A stretch of DNA of 58,113 bases, from the NCBI GenBank assembly GCA_018716285.1, contig DVKD01000059.1, positions 1 through 58,113 on the forward strand. The letters run 5' to 3'. The translations under genes and the position numbers were made by a program. The number at the start of each line of letters is the position of its first letter. The stretch's first letter is position 1. The notes under the pieces are model-generated. The model had not been told where the DNA came from. It was given only the letters and a program-made list of their open reading frames with translations, and did no database searches. Origin of the DNA: Candidatus Merdivicinus faecavium (GTDB lineage Bacteria > Bacillota > Clostridia > Oscillospirales > Ruminococcaceae). This document shows positions 9,067 through 17,065 of the stretch, one piece after another.

Positions 9067-9078
9067 AAACCGCACAAA

Positions 9079-9132
9079 ACCGCCCGGAGCAGCGCGTCAG
9101 CGCCGTTCCGGGCGGTCTTCTTTTTCCTTTTT
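9079..9132 (+). terminator. Terminator of the Gfo/Idh/MocA gene
   Basis: ACCGCCCGGA (9079-9088) pairs with TCCGGGCGGT (9107-9116) and is followed by a T-rich stretch (CTTCTTTTTCCTTTTT). Confidence 0.85.
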
Positions 9133-9189
9133 GCCGGCAATTCCCGGCGTCCGCAGATTTCCTGCCGCAGCGCCTTCTCATTCGCGTGC

Positions 9190-9385
9190 GCGCAGTAAAT
9201 GACGCACGGGCGGCAACGCATCACGCGCGCCCAGTCCCGCTGAAGCGGCGAGATATTCGCGCTGACAAGCCCGATGTGGTCGAGGGGGGTAATGCGCCGC
9301 CGGAACACGGGGGATCCCGCGCATCCCGACGCCCTGCACAAAAAAGGTGTTGGTATTGCCGTACCGCAGCTTTTTTACCACAGGA
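9190..9385 (-). pseudogene. Remnant of an MBL-fold metallo-hydrolase gene
   Basis: On the minus strand, VKKLRYGNTNTFFVQG resembles the N-terminus of MBL-fold hydrolases. After an apparent internal deletion there is AHYPP in the same frame and, one frame over, DHIGLVS. Together these recall the metal-binding THxHxDHIGL motif broken by a frameshift. The segment that should hold the LVDT motif is missing. It lies between the Gfo terminator and the rhamnosidase stop codon. The match is from memory of family motifs and is short. Confidence 0.45.
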
Positions 9386-11650
9386 CTACGCCCGGTACAA
9401 AACGCGGGCGGGGAGCAGCCGGTATTCGCCCGAGGCGGCGGGGCGGACGGCCCTCCCGTCCTCGAAGAGCCAGCCCTTCGGCGCGCGGAGCTGCCCGTGC
9501 ATCCCCTCCGGGATTGCGAGGGTGAGCGCAACCCCCTCCCCTTCCCGCTTCCAGGCCGAGGAGATGCGGCCCGCCGGGGCGATGTGGAAGGCTTCGGCGT
9601 GGGTGAGCTTCTCCACAAAATGCGGCGCGATGTCCAGCCGGGCGGCGTCCGCGCCGTCGGGGTTTAGGACGATGCCGCCGATAGACTGGATGAACCAGCT
9701 GCTGATGTCCCCGAAGAAATGGTGGTTTAAGGAGTTGACCTCCCCGCCGGCCGGCTGAAAGTCCTCCCAGAGCGAGGTGGCGCCCCGGGCAATCCAGTTG
9801 CCGTAGGAGGGGAAATCGGGCCTTGTGATCATCTCAAAGGCGAGGTCGGCCCGGTCAAAGGCGGAGAGGACATGGAAAATCACCCGCGCGCCCAGGATGC
9901 CGGTGTCAAAATGGCCGCCCCGCTCGTCGATGAAGTCGAGCAGCCGGGTAAACGCCGCCGGCTTCTCCCCTTCCTCAAAAATATCGTAGTAGATGGCCAT
10001 CGCCTGGGCGGTCTGGCAGGAGCCGGCGGCCGTCATCGTTCCGAAGTCGATGAGGTTTGCGCGCACCGCCGCGCGGAGCCGTCCTGCCAGGCTTTCCGCG
10101 TACTCCCGCTCCGCCTGCCTGCCGATGGCGCCGAACATCCGGGCCGCCTTGCGGGCGATGTCCATCGAGATGACCGAATCGGTGAAGGCAAGCGGGCAGA
10201 CATAGTCGCCTGCCCCCCGCCCGGGCGGGCACCAGTCGCCCAGCCCGAAGGCGATGAGCCCGTCCTCTCTCACCCGGCTCGAGAGGAAGAAGAGGTGCCG
10301 GAAAATGGCGGCGGCGTTTTCCTTGACAATCTCCAGATCGCCGCGGTACCGCCAGGTGAAGTAGGGCAGGTAGGTCAGGGCGCAGTCCCAGGCCGGGCCG
10401 GTCAGGCGGTCATACCCCCACCCGCCGGTCGGGACGATGCCGGGCAGGGCTCCGTCCCCTGCCTGGGCGCGGCGGACGCTGCGCAGCCACTCGCGGTAGC
10501 TCTTCTCCGGGCTCAGGTTTAAAAGGGTATGCTCAGCCGAAAGAGCGGCGTCACCGGTCCAGCCGTTTTTCTCACGGTGGGGGCAGTCGGTCGGGAAGTA
10601 GTAGAAATTCGCGAGGGTGGAGCGCCGGGTATACTGCTGGAGCAGATTGGCCGTCTCGTCCGAGCAGGCAAATCCGCCGCGCTCTTTGAGGTCGGAGTGC
10701 ATGACCTCAAAGGTGAGGAGGTCCGGCGTCGCCTGCTTTGCCGTAATCCCCCTGACATAGACGTACCGGAAGCCGTAGTAGGCAAAGCAGGGGGCGTAAA
10801 CCTCCTCGCCCTCCCCTTTGCAGATGTAGCGGTTGCACTGGACGTAATGGGCGCGGGGGTCGCCGCGGCTGCCGAAATTGATGTTGCTCTGGTCGAGAAT
10901 GCCGTCGTGGAACCACTCGCAGTGGGAGGTGAAGACCTCCTGTCCCGGTTTACCGGTGATCTTCAGCCGGCAGCGCCCGGCGGTATTGACCCCGAAGTCG
11001 TAGAGGTAGCCCTCCTGATAGGGGGTGATGGAGACGGGGCGCAGCTCCTCCGAGCAGACGATCGGCTCAGCCTCGCAGATACGGAATTCCCCGCGGGGGG
11101 AGGTGGCGGGCAGCGCGCTTGCCCAGGAGCTGTCGTCAAACCCGGGGGCGGCCCAGCCGGGGATTTCCAGGCGGGCGTCGACATACTCGCCGGAGCGCAG
11201 CTCGTCCATCAGGATGTGGGAGGGGTGGGTCTTGAAGGCGCAGTCGCTCTCGAGGGCAAAGCCGTCCGCCTCCAGCCGGAGGGCGGCCATCGGCGCGCCG
11301 CGCCAGCGGGCCTTATCGAAATCCCAGATATAGCCGCCGAAGCCGTTCTGCATCCCGTTGCCGAGGATGAGGCCGATCACATTTTCGCCAGGGCGCAGGA
11401 GGCTCGCGGCGTCGTAGCGGTCAAAATAGACGAGGTCGTCCGGCGAACTGATGTAGGGCGCGAGGATCCCTTTGGTGATCTCCCGGCCGTTTACAAACAG
11501 GCGGTAAAAGCCGAGGCCGGTGACAAGGATCTCCGCCTTCTCCGGCTGACTGGCGAGGGTGAAGCTTCTCCGCAGGTACGGAGCCGGGACCTGTCGGTCA
11601 AAGTCGGCGTAGTCGTGGGATGCGCAGATAAACTGGGTTGGGAACTGCAT
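9386..11650 (-). CDS. Alpha-L-rhamnosidase (GH78)
   Basis: Glycoside hydrolase of 754 residues that should release terminal alpha-L-rhamnose. The N-terminal beta domains include YRLFVNGREITKGILAPYIS (rhamnosidase N-terminal and CBM67-like type). The (alpha/alpha)6 barrel carries FPTDCPHREKNGWTGDA (about residues 350-366), the conserved GH78 motif with the Asp/Glu general-acid region. WARGATSLWED appears near the end of the barrel, and a C-terminal beta domain closes the protein. There is no signal peptide, so it acts inside the cell on imported rhamnosides. An AGGTGTTTCC ribosome site precedes the ATG. It is the last gene of a minus-strand set but is separated from the AraC gene by 222 bases holding an R1 repeat. 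Confidence 0.93.
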   Translation of the reverse strand: MQFPTQFICASHDYADFDRQVPAPYLRRSFTLASQPEKAEILVTGLGFYRLFVNGREITKGILAPYISSPDDLVYFDRYDAASLLRPGENVIGLILGNGMQNGFGGYIWDFDKARWRGAPMAALRLEADGFALESDCAFKTHPSHILMDELRSGEYVDARLEIPGWAAPGFDDSSWASALPATSPRGEFRICEAEPIVCSEELRPVSITPYQEGYLYDFGVNTAGRCRLKITGKPGQEVFTSHCEWFHDGILDQSNINFGSRGDPRAHYVQCNRYICKGEGEEVYAPCFAYYGFRYVYVRGITAKQATPDLLTFEVMHSDLKERGGFACSDETANLLQQYTRRSTLANFYYFPTDCPHREKNGWTGDAALSAEHTLLNLSPEKSYREWLRSVRRAQAGDGALPGIVPTGGWGYDRLTGPAWDCALTYLPYFTWRYRGDLEIVKENAAAIFRHLFFLSSRVREDGLIAFGLGDWCPPGRGAGDYVCPLAFTDSVISMDIARKAARMFGAIGRQAEREYAESLAGRLRAAVRANLIDFGTMTAAGSCQTAQAMAIYYDIFEEGEKPAAFTRLLDFIDERGGHFDTGILGARVIFHVLSAFDRADLAFEMITRPDFPSYGNWIARGATSLWEDFQPAGGEVNSLNHHFFGDISSWFIQSIGGIVLNPDGADAARLDIAPHFVEKLTHAEAFHIAPAGRISSAWKREGEGVALTLAIPEGMHGQLRAPKGWLFEDGRAVRPAASGEYRLLPARVLYRA

Positions 11651-11683
11651 GGAAACACCTCCAATAATTCATGCGCGTGGCGC

Positions 11684-11850
11684 GTGACCGCGCAGGACAT
11701 GTCGCCGCGGCGTTTTTCCACGCGCTGGGTTTCGGCTGGCGCGAACGAGCCGCGCCTCTGGGGCCATGTTACCCCGCGAGGGTTCTACCCCTATCGATTT
11801 TGTTGTTCAGGAATCGCGCAAGCCGCACGCACCCCTCTGTAGGGGCATTC
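11684..11850 (+). repeat. Repeat family R1, single copy
   Basis: GTGACCGCGCAGGACA (11684) is followed by TGTCGCCGCGGC, a GGGTTTCGGCTGGCGCGAA segment and then GGTTCTACCCCTAT..TTTTGTTGTTCAGGAAT. This matches the last unit of the 6113-6470 block, including its downstream extension (GGTTCCACCCCTATTGAT). It fills the gap between the AraC and rhamnosidase genes. Confidence 0.85.
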
Positions 11851-11872
11851 ATCCGCCTGCGGGCGGCATAAA

Positions 11873-12685
11873 TCAGCGATGCTGCTGGCTCTGCCGGTAC
11901 TGATTGGGCGCCATCCCGAACCATTCGCGGAAGGAGCGGATGAAATTGTTTGTGTCCCCGAACCCGCACTGGTAGGCGATCTGGGAGACCTGCAGCCCGG
12001 TCGTCTCGAGCAGCTCCTTGGCGTAGGACAGCCGGTTTAAGAGGATGTACTGCTTGGGGCTGTAGCCCACCTGCTCCTTAAAAATGTGGGTGAGGTAGCA
12101 GTGGTTGACAAAAAACCGCTCGGCGAGCTCGGAAATGCGCAGCTCCTCGGTAAAATGCTCCTCGATGTACTGCTGGATCTCCCGCACCCGGCCGCTGCGG
12201 CTGCCCTCCCGCGCCGCGAAATTCTGCGGGCAGGCGCGGGCGACCAGGATGAGGATCTGCTCGAGCAGACTGCGCACCATCTGCCCGGCATAGGGCGCGC
12301 CGGAATCCGCCTCCCGGCATAGGGCGGCAAAGAGCCGCTCCGGCTCGTCCCCGAAGGCGGCGAGGGAGACGCAGTGGGCAAAGCCCGCCGGGCGGTTTTT
12401 GAAGATGCCCGGCAGGGGGGAGGAGGGCAGCGCGCGCTCGAGCTCCGCCGCCTGCACCATCGCGAAATAGCGGTGGTAGGGCTGCTCGATAATGCGGATC
12501 TCGTGCCGCTCATAGCTGCTGATAAAGACGATGGAATTCTTTTCCGCCAAATACCGCCTGCCGTCGATGAGGAATTCCGCCTTCCCCGCGTTGACAAAGA
12601 CCATCTCGCAGGTGAGGTGGAAGTGCTCGTGCGGGGACTGGCTCGTCTCGCTGTATTTGAGCTGGGAGATGAGGGGGGAGTTCAT
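11873..12685 (-). CDS. AraC family transcriptional regulator
   Basis: Sugar-responsive regulator of 270 residues. The N-terminal half is a cupin-like ligand-binding domain (HEHFHLTCEMVFVNAGKAEF). The C-terminal hundred residues carry two helix-turn-helix motifs (RISELAERFFVNHCYLTHIF; GLQVSQIAYQCGFGDTNNFI, then RSFREWFGMAPNQYR). It starts 4 bases after the stop of the 2-hydroxyacid dehydrogenase gene and is clearly in one operon with it and the isomerase gene. The likely targets are this operon, the rhamnosidase and perhaps the divergent redox genes. Confidence 0.93.
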   Translation of the reverse strand: MNSPLISQLKYSETSQSPHEHFHLTCEMVFVNAGKAEFLIDGRRYLAEKNSIVFISSYERHEIRIIEQPYHRYFAMVQAAELERALPSSPLPGIFKNRPAGFAHCVSLAAFGDEPERLFAALCREADSGAPYAGQMVRSLLEQILILVARACPQNFAAREGSRSGRVREIQQYIEEHFTEELRISELAERFFVNHCYLTHIFKEQVGYSPKQYILLNRLSYAKELLETTGLQVSQIAYQCGFGDTNNFIRSFREWFGMAPNQYRQSQQHR

Positions 12686-12689
12686 CGCG

Positions 12690-13700
12690 TCAGGCCATCG
12701 TTTCCAGCATCTTCATGGAAACCTCGTAGCGGCAGGGGCGTCCGCTGGTGAACGCCTCGAACTCCTCGAGCATGTAGGAGCCCATCCGGGCGATCTCCCG
12801 GTTCATGCTGCCCGCGATGTGGGGGGTGAGGAAGACGTTCGGCATGGTCCAGAGGGGGCTGTCCTTCTCGGGCGGCTCGGGGAAGGTGACGTCGAGCAGG
12901 GCGGTGCGGTCCGGTTCCTCCCTGAGGGCGCGGATGAGGTCCTCCTCGACGACCTGCGCGCCGCGGCCGGTGTTGATGAAGGTCGCGTTCTTCTTCATCC
13001 GGGAGAAGTGCTCGTACCGGAGCATCTTCTGGGTAGTGGGGAGGTTTGCGATGTGGCAGGAGATGGTCTGGCACTCGGAGAAGATCTCCTCGAGGGTGGC
13101 GCGGCGGGCGTTTAAGGCCGCGAGCTTCTCATCGCTCGCAAAGGGGTCGTAGACCAGCGCCTCGAACCGGTAGGATTTGAGCATCTCGAGCACCAGCGAC
13201 CCGATCATCCCCGCGCCGAGGATGCCGACCTTTGTCCCGTAGTTGCAGGGGAAGGAATCGCTGTAGGCGTAAAACGCGTCCCGCCCCTCCTTTTCCTGCC
13301 GGCGCAGCCCCTGGAAAAAGCCCTTGCCCGCGAGGATGATCTGAGCGACGGTGTACTCGGCGACCGGCACGCCGTTGGCGGCCCAGGCGCTGAAGACCTT
13401 GACGCCGCAGTTTAGAAACGGGCGGGCGAAGTGCTGCACCGACCCCGCGGCGTAAAAGACCGCCTTGAGGGCGGGGAAATAGCCGCGGATCTGCTCCTCG
13501 GTGAGGTCCGGCATCCCCCAGGTGGCAAAGAGGTACTCGGTTTCAGCGAGGTAATCGCGGTGCTGCTCGAAGTTTTCGGGCAGGATGGTCTCGGCGGGGA
13601 ACTCGAGCGCCTCGCGGAGCGCGGCTTCGGTCGCGGCGTCGAATGCGTCGGCGAGCCGGTTTTCCGCCCGTTCATTGATAAATGCTGCTTTCGGTTTCAT
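12690..13700 (-). CDS. D-isomer-specific 2-hydroxyacid dehydrogenase family protein
   Basis: NAD(P)-dependent dehydrogenase of 336 residues. The cofactor-binding domain contains GTKVGILGAGMIGSLVLEML. The catalytic residues of the family are present: Arg in NTGRGAQVVEEDL, Glu in LLDVTFPEPPEKDSPL and His in LTPHIAGSMN. The N-terminal catalytic half is divergent, so the substrate could be a sugar acid or other 2-hydroxyacid. A GGAGGACACCACC region precedes the ATG. It lies 27 bases downstream of the isomerase gene. Confidence 0.9.
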   Translation of the reverse strand: MKPKAAFINERAENRLADAFDAATEAALREALEFPAETILPENFEQHRDYLAETEYLFATWGMPDLTEEQIRGYFPALKAVFYAAGSVQHFARPFLNCGVKVFSAWAANGVPVAEYTVAQIILAGKGFFQGLRRQEKEGRDAFYAYSDSFPCNYGTKVGILGAGMIGSLVLEMLKSYRFEALVYDPFASDEKLAALNARRATLEEIFSECQTISCHIANLPTTQKMLRYEHFSRMKKNATFINTGRGAQVVEEDLIRALREEPDRTALLDVTFPEPPEKDSPLWTMPNVFLTPHIAGSMNREIARMGSYMLEEFEAFTSGRPCRYEVSMKMLETMA

Positions 13701-13727
13701 GGTGGTGTCCTCCTAAGTAGTTTCGGG

Positions 13728-14480
13728 CTATTTGAGCAGCGACTCGAGGGTCTCCGCATCGGCGAAAAACGCCTCGTCGCTGTCGTTCAGCACAAATTCG
13801 AGGATAAAGTCGTGGCTTCTCCCGCTCTTCCCGATGTGGGCAAGGTAGTCGCGCCAGCGGTCCGTCCCCTCGGAGAGGAGGTGGCGCTCGTTTTTGCCGG
13901 TCCAGCAGAAGACGTGGATGTTCGCAAGGTAGGGCAGCAGCGCGTCGATCTCGGAAAGCTGTTCGGCGTGGGAGATGTCGGGGTTCGGCTGCCAGTAGCA
14001 GCCGAGGTTCTGGCAGTCCGCCGCCCTGAGGAGGGCGAGCGCGCCCCTGGCGGTCTGGGTGGCGGTGCCGCGGTGGTACTCGAAGGCGACCCGGATGCCC
14101 TCTGCGGCGGCCATTTCGGCGGCGGCCCGAAACCGGCGGGCCAGAGCCGCAAATTCCGCGAAACTGCTCTCCTCATAGGTCTTCTGCCCCGCCCAGACCC
14201 GGATAACCGGTGCGCCGAGCGCTTTGGCGGAAGCGAGGACAGGGCCGAAATCCTCCCCCTCCAGGCCCCGGTAGTAGGAGCCGTAGGAGAGGACGCAAAG
14301 CCCCGCCTCCCGGGTTTTGCGGGCCGTCTCGGCGGCAGCTGCGGGGTCTCCGGGCGGGACGTGGACGTCGCCGCCCCACTCGATGCCGGAAAGTCCGGCC
14401 TTCGCCGCCAGCGCGATGATCTCCTCGACGCTCTTCTGGCGGAAGGTGACCGAAGTGAGTCCGGTCTTCATCTGGTTCAT
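13728..14480 (-). CDS. Sugar phosphate isomerase/epimerase family TIM-barrel protein
   Basis: Xylose-isomerase-like TIM barrel (AP endonuclease family 2 fold) of 250 residues. Typical features are SVEEIIALAAKAGLSGIEWG at the N-terminus, RVAFEYHRGTATQTA in the middle (metal-ligand Glu region), then YWQPNPDISHAEQL and NIHVFCWTGKNERHLL. Proteins of this type isomerise or epimerise sugars, and some catalyse eliminations from 3-oxo sugars. It is the first gene of the minus-strand set with the dehydrogenase and AraC genes, with GGAAAGGATGG as ribosome site. The substrate is unknown. Confidence 0.88.
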   Translation of the reverse strand: MNQMKTGLTSVTFRQKSVEEIIALAAKAGLSGIEWGGDVHVPPGDPAAAAETARKTREAGLCVLSYGSYYRGLEGEDFGPVLASAKALGAPVIRVWAGQKTYEESSFAEFAALARRFRAAAEMAAAEGIRVAFEYHRGTATQTARGALALLRAADCQNLGCYWQPNPDISHAEQLSEIDALLPYLANIHVFCWTGKNERHLLSEGTDRWRDYLAHIGKSGRSHDFILEFVLNDSDEAFFADAETLESLLK

Positions 14481-14613
14481 GTGGATCCATCCTTTCCTAA
14501 TATGCTGTCGGACCTCTGCTCACGGGCGCACGTGCGCGCGGGCCGTCATGAGCGCTTGCTCCCATGATACTCCCAATCCCCGCGCATTTGTCTGCATTTT
14601 TTGCGGGATGCTA

Positions 14614-14633
14614 TGTAAAAATTGACTTTTACA
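14614..14633. promoter_or_regulatory. TGTAAAA-N6-TTTTACA inverted repeat, candidate operator
   Basis: A perfect 7-base inverted repeat with a 6-base spacer lies in the 346-base divergent gap between the isomerase gene (minus) and the OYE-like gene (plus). A further half site, TTTTACA, follows at about 14661. The rest of this gap is AT-rich and probably holds both promoters, but I see no strong -35/-10 pair. Confidence 0.5.
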
Positions 14634-14826
14634 GCAAATCAGGCCGGAAAGAAAAGCAAATTTTACATGGAAAACCCAAAGCAAAGCCTACAATTTTCCT
14701 TCTTTTTATTCTATCATAAAAATAAAGAAAAAAACAGGTCCTTTTCGCAAGAAAACTGGACGGCTCATACAATCTTCCCGTCCAACCGGACAGGCGGGCA
14801 AAAAATTAAAGCAGGAGGCCCTCTGT

Positions 14827-16152
14827 ATGTTCCACTACAAATCCATTGACGAGCTCCGCGCCGCGGCGGAAAAAGAGCAAATTGTTTTGCCTTTTTCTGA
14901 AAACGCCGCCGTTCTGGGAACCCCCCTCACCATTGACGGGCATGTCATCCCCAACCGGATCGCCATCCAGCCGATGGAGGGCTGCGACGGCACCGCCGAC
15001 GGCAAGCCGGACGCCCTCACCCTCCGCCGCTACGACCGCTTCGCCGAAAGCGGCGCCGGCCTCATCTGGGAGGAGGCGACCGCCGTCTGGGAGGAGGGCC
15101 GCGCCAATCCCCGCCAGCTCTGGATCAACAAAGACAACATCGACGCCTACCGCGCCATGAACGACCGCATCCGCGAAATTTCGATGAAGAAATTTGGCTA
15201 CGCCCCGCTCATCATCATGCAGGCGACCCACTCCGGCCGCTACAGCAAGCCGCACGGGACTCCCGCCCCGCTGATTGCCTACAACAACCCCATTTTTGAG
15301 AAGGACAGCCCCATCCCCGCCGACCGCATCGTCTCGGACGACTATATCAAGCGCCTCATCGAGCGCTACGGAGAGGCCGCCCATGAAGCGGAGCTCGCCG
15401 GCTTCGACGGGGTTGACGTCAAGGCCTGCCACCGCTACCTCGGCTGCGAGCTGCTTTCCGCCTACAACCGCCCCGGCGAATTCGGCGGCAGCTTCGAAAA
15501 CCGCACCCGCTTCCTCCGCGAGAGCATCGCAAACGCCAAAGCCTCGACCGGCTCCGGCTTCATCGTGACCTCCCGCCTGAACATCTACGACGGCTTCCCC
15601 TACCCCTACGGCTTCGGCGTGAGCGAGACGGGCGGCGTCGCCCCCGACATGACCGAGCCCAAAAAGCTCGTCGGCATCCTGCATAAAGAGCTGGGGATAA
15701 ACCTCCTCGACATCACCATCGGCAACCCCTACTTTAACCCCCACGTCAACCGCCCTGCCGACATCCAGCCCTACGAGCTGCCGGAAGACCCGCTGGTCGG
15801 CGTCGCCCGCATCCTCGCCTGCACCCGCGAGATCCAGCAGGCCTACCCCGACCTCGCCCTCATCGGCTCCGGCGTCTCCTACATGCGCCAGTTCGCCCCC
15901 CAGATGGTGAGCGGCGCGATTGAGCAGGGCTACTACACGATAGCCGGCTTCGGGCGGATGGCCTTCGCCTACCCCGATTTCGCCGCCGACATCCTCTCCG
16001 GCAGGGGCCTTGACCCGAAAAAATGCTGCATCGCCTGCGGCAAATGCACCCAGCTCATGCGCTACGGCTCGACCGCCGGCTGCGTCGTCCGGGACAAGGT
16101 CTACACCACCCTCTACCAGCAGGTCGCCAAGGGCAAGGAAGCCCGCGTCTGA
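14827..16152 (+). CDS. Old Yellow Enzyme-like flavin oxidoreductase with a 4Fe-4S site
   Basis: NADH:flavin oxidoreductase-type TIM barrel (441 residues) that should bind FMN and reduce activated C=C or related bonds. Barrel motifs include IPNRIAIQPMEGCDGT, ESGAGLIWEEATAV, HEAELAGFDGVDVKACH and GYYTIAGFGRMAFAYP. The C-terminal end carries Cys401, Cys404, Cys407 and Cys419, spaced C-x2-C-x2-C-x11-C. This resembles the 4Fe-4S site of trimethylamine dehydrogenase and 2-enoate reductases. Unlike those enzymes the protein stops there and lacks the FAD and NAD(P) domains, so it needs an external electron donor. AGGAGG precedes the ATG. It heads a plus-strand set with the SDR and FAD protein genes. 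Confidence 0.9.
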   Translation: MFHYKSIDELRAAAEKEQIVLPFSENAAVLGTPLTIDGHVIPNRIAIQPMEGCDGTADGKPDALTLRRYDRFAESGAGLIWEEATAVWEEGRANPRQLWINKDNIDAYRAMNDRIREISMKKFGYAPLIIMQATHSGRYSKPHGTPAPLIAYNNPIFEKDSPIPADRIVSDDYIKRLIERYGEAAHEAELAGFDGVDVKACHRYLGCELLSAYNRPGEFGGSFENRTRFLRESIANAKASTGSGFIVTSRLNIYDGFPYPYGFGVSETGGVAPDMTEPKKLVGILHKELGINLLDITIGNPYFNPHVNRPADIQPYELPEDPLVGVARILACTREIQQAYPDLALIGSGVSYMRQFAPQMVSGAIEQGYYTIAGFGRMAFAYPDFAADILSGRGLDPKKCCIACGKCTQLMRYGSTAGCVVRDKVYTTLYQQVAKGKEARV

Positions 16153-16187
16153 CCCCGTCATTTTACCATCCCAAAGGAGTGTTCCAT

Positions 16188-16958
16188 ATGAAAAAAATCG
16201 CCATCGTCACCGGTTCCCGCCGCGGCATCGGCCTCGCCATCGTCAAAAAGCTCATGTCCGACGGCTACACCGCCGTCCTCTGCGACGTCGTTGAGGAGCC
16301 CGAAGTCAAAGGGCTGCTCGACGAACTGAACAAAACCGGCGAAGCCTGCTACTTCCGCTGCGATATCTCCAAACCCGCCGACCGCGACGCCCTTTTTGAC
16401 GCCGTCCTCGAAAAATACGGCCGGATCGACGTGCTGGTCAACAACGCCGGCGTCGCCTGCGCCGTCCGCCTGAACATCCTCGAGACCACCCCCGAGAGCT
16501 TCGAGCGGCTCATGCGGATCAACTGCGAGGGCACCTTCTTCATGTGCCAGGGCGCGGCCAACCGGATGCTCGCCTGCAAGGAAAAGGGGTTGGAGGACTA
16601 CTCCCCCCGCATCGTCAACATCTCCTCCATGTCCGCCTACACCTCCTCCACCTCCCGCGGGGAGTACTGCATCTCCAAAGCCGGCATCGCGATGATCACC
16701 AAGCTCTTCGCCGACGAGCTGGCTGACAGGGGCATCCCGGTCTTCGAGGTCCGGCCCGGCATCATCGCCACCGACATGACCGCCGTCGTCCACGAGAAAT
16801 ATGAGAAGCTGATCGCGGAGGGCGTCACCCCCATCCGCCGCTTCGGCCAGCCCGAGGACGTCGCCAACTGCGTCTCGGCCGCCTGCACCGGGCTTCTGGA
16901 TTTCGGCACCGGCACCGTCTTAAACGCCGACGGCGGCTTCCACATCCAGCGGCTGTAA
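16188..16958 (+). CDS. SDR family oxidoreductase (FabG-like)
   Basis: Short-chain dehydrogenase/reductase, 256 residues. It has the dinucleotide-binding TGSRRGIG (residues 8-15), the NNAG motif in VLVNNAGVA, catalytic Ser in NISSMSAYTSS and catalytic Tyr/Lys in YCISKAG (YxxxK). The C-terminal part (PGIIATDMT; GTVLNADGGFHIQRL) is like 3-oxoacyl-ACP reductases, but here the neighbours suggest oxidation of a sugar or aglycone alcohol. The start is ATG 16188 with AAAGGAG upstream. It lies 35 bases downstream of the OYE-like gene. Confidence 0.92.
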   Translation: MKKIAIVTGSRRGIGLAIVKKLMSDGYTAVLCDVVEEPEVKGLLDELNKTGEACYFRCDISKPADRDALFDAVLEKYGRIDVLVNNAGVACAVRLNILETTPESFERLMRINCEGTFFMCQGAANRMLACKEKGLEDYSPRIVNISSMSAYTSSTSRGEYCISKAGIAMITKLFADELADRGIPVFEVRPGIIATDMTAVVHEKYEKLIAEGVTPIRRFGQPEDVANCVSAACTGLLDFGTGTVLNADGGFHIQRL

Positions 16959-16963
16959 TGCAT

Positions 16964-17039
16964 CCGGCTGCCTGCATGCAGCCAGCCGGACGTCATGCAG
17001 CAAATGCCATCGCCGCAAGGGCGCGCCCCGTCCTTGCGG
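16964..17039. other. Two consecutive hairpins between the SDR and flavoprotein genes
   Basis: CCGGCTG (16964-16970) pairs with CAGCCGG (16983-16989). CCGCAAGG (17013-17020) pairs with CCTTGCGG (17032-17039). Neither is followed by a T-run, so these look like RNA-processing or stability elements rather than terminators. Confidence 0.5.
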
Positions 17040-17065
17040 TATTCTCATATCAAAAGGAGCGCGCT

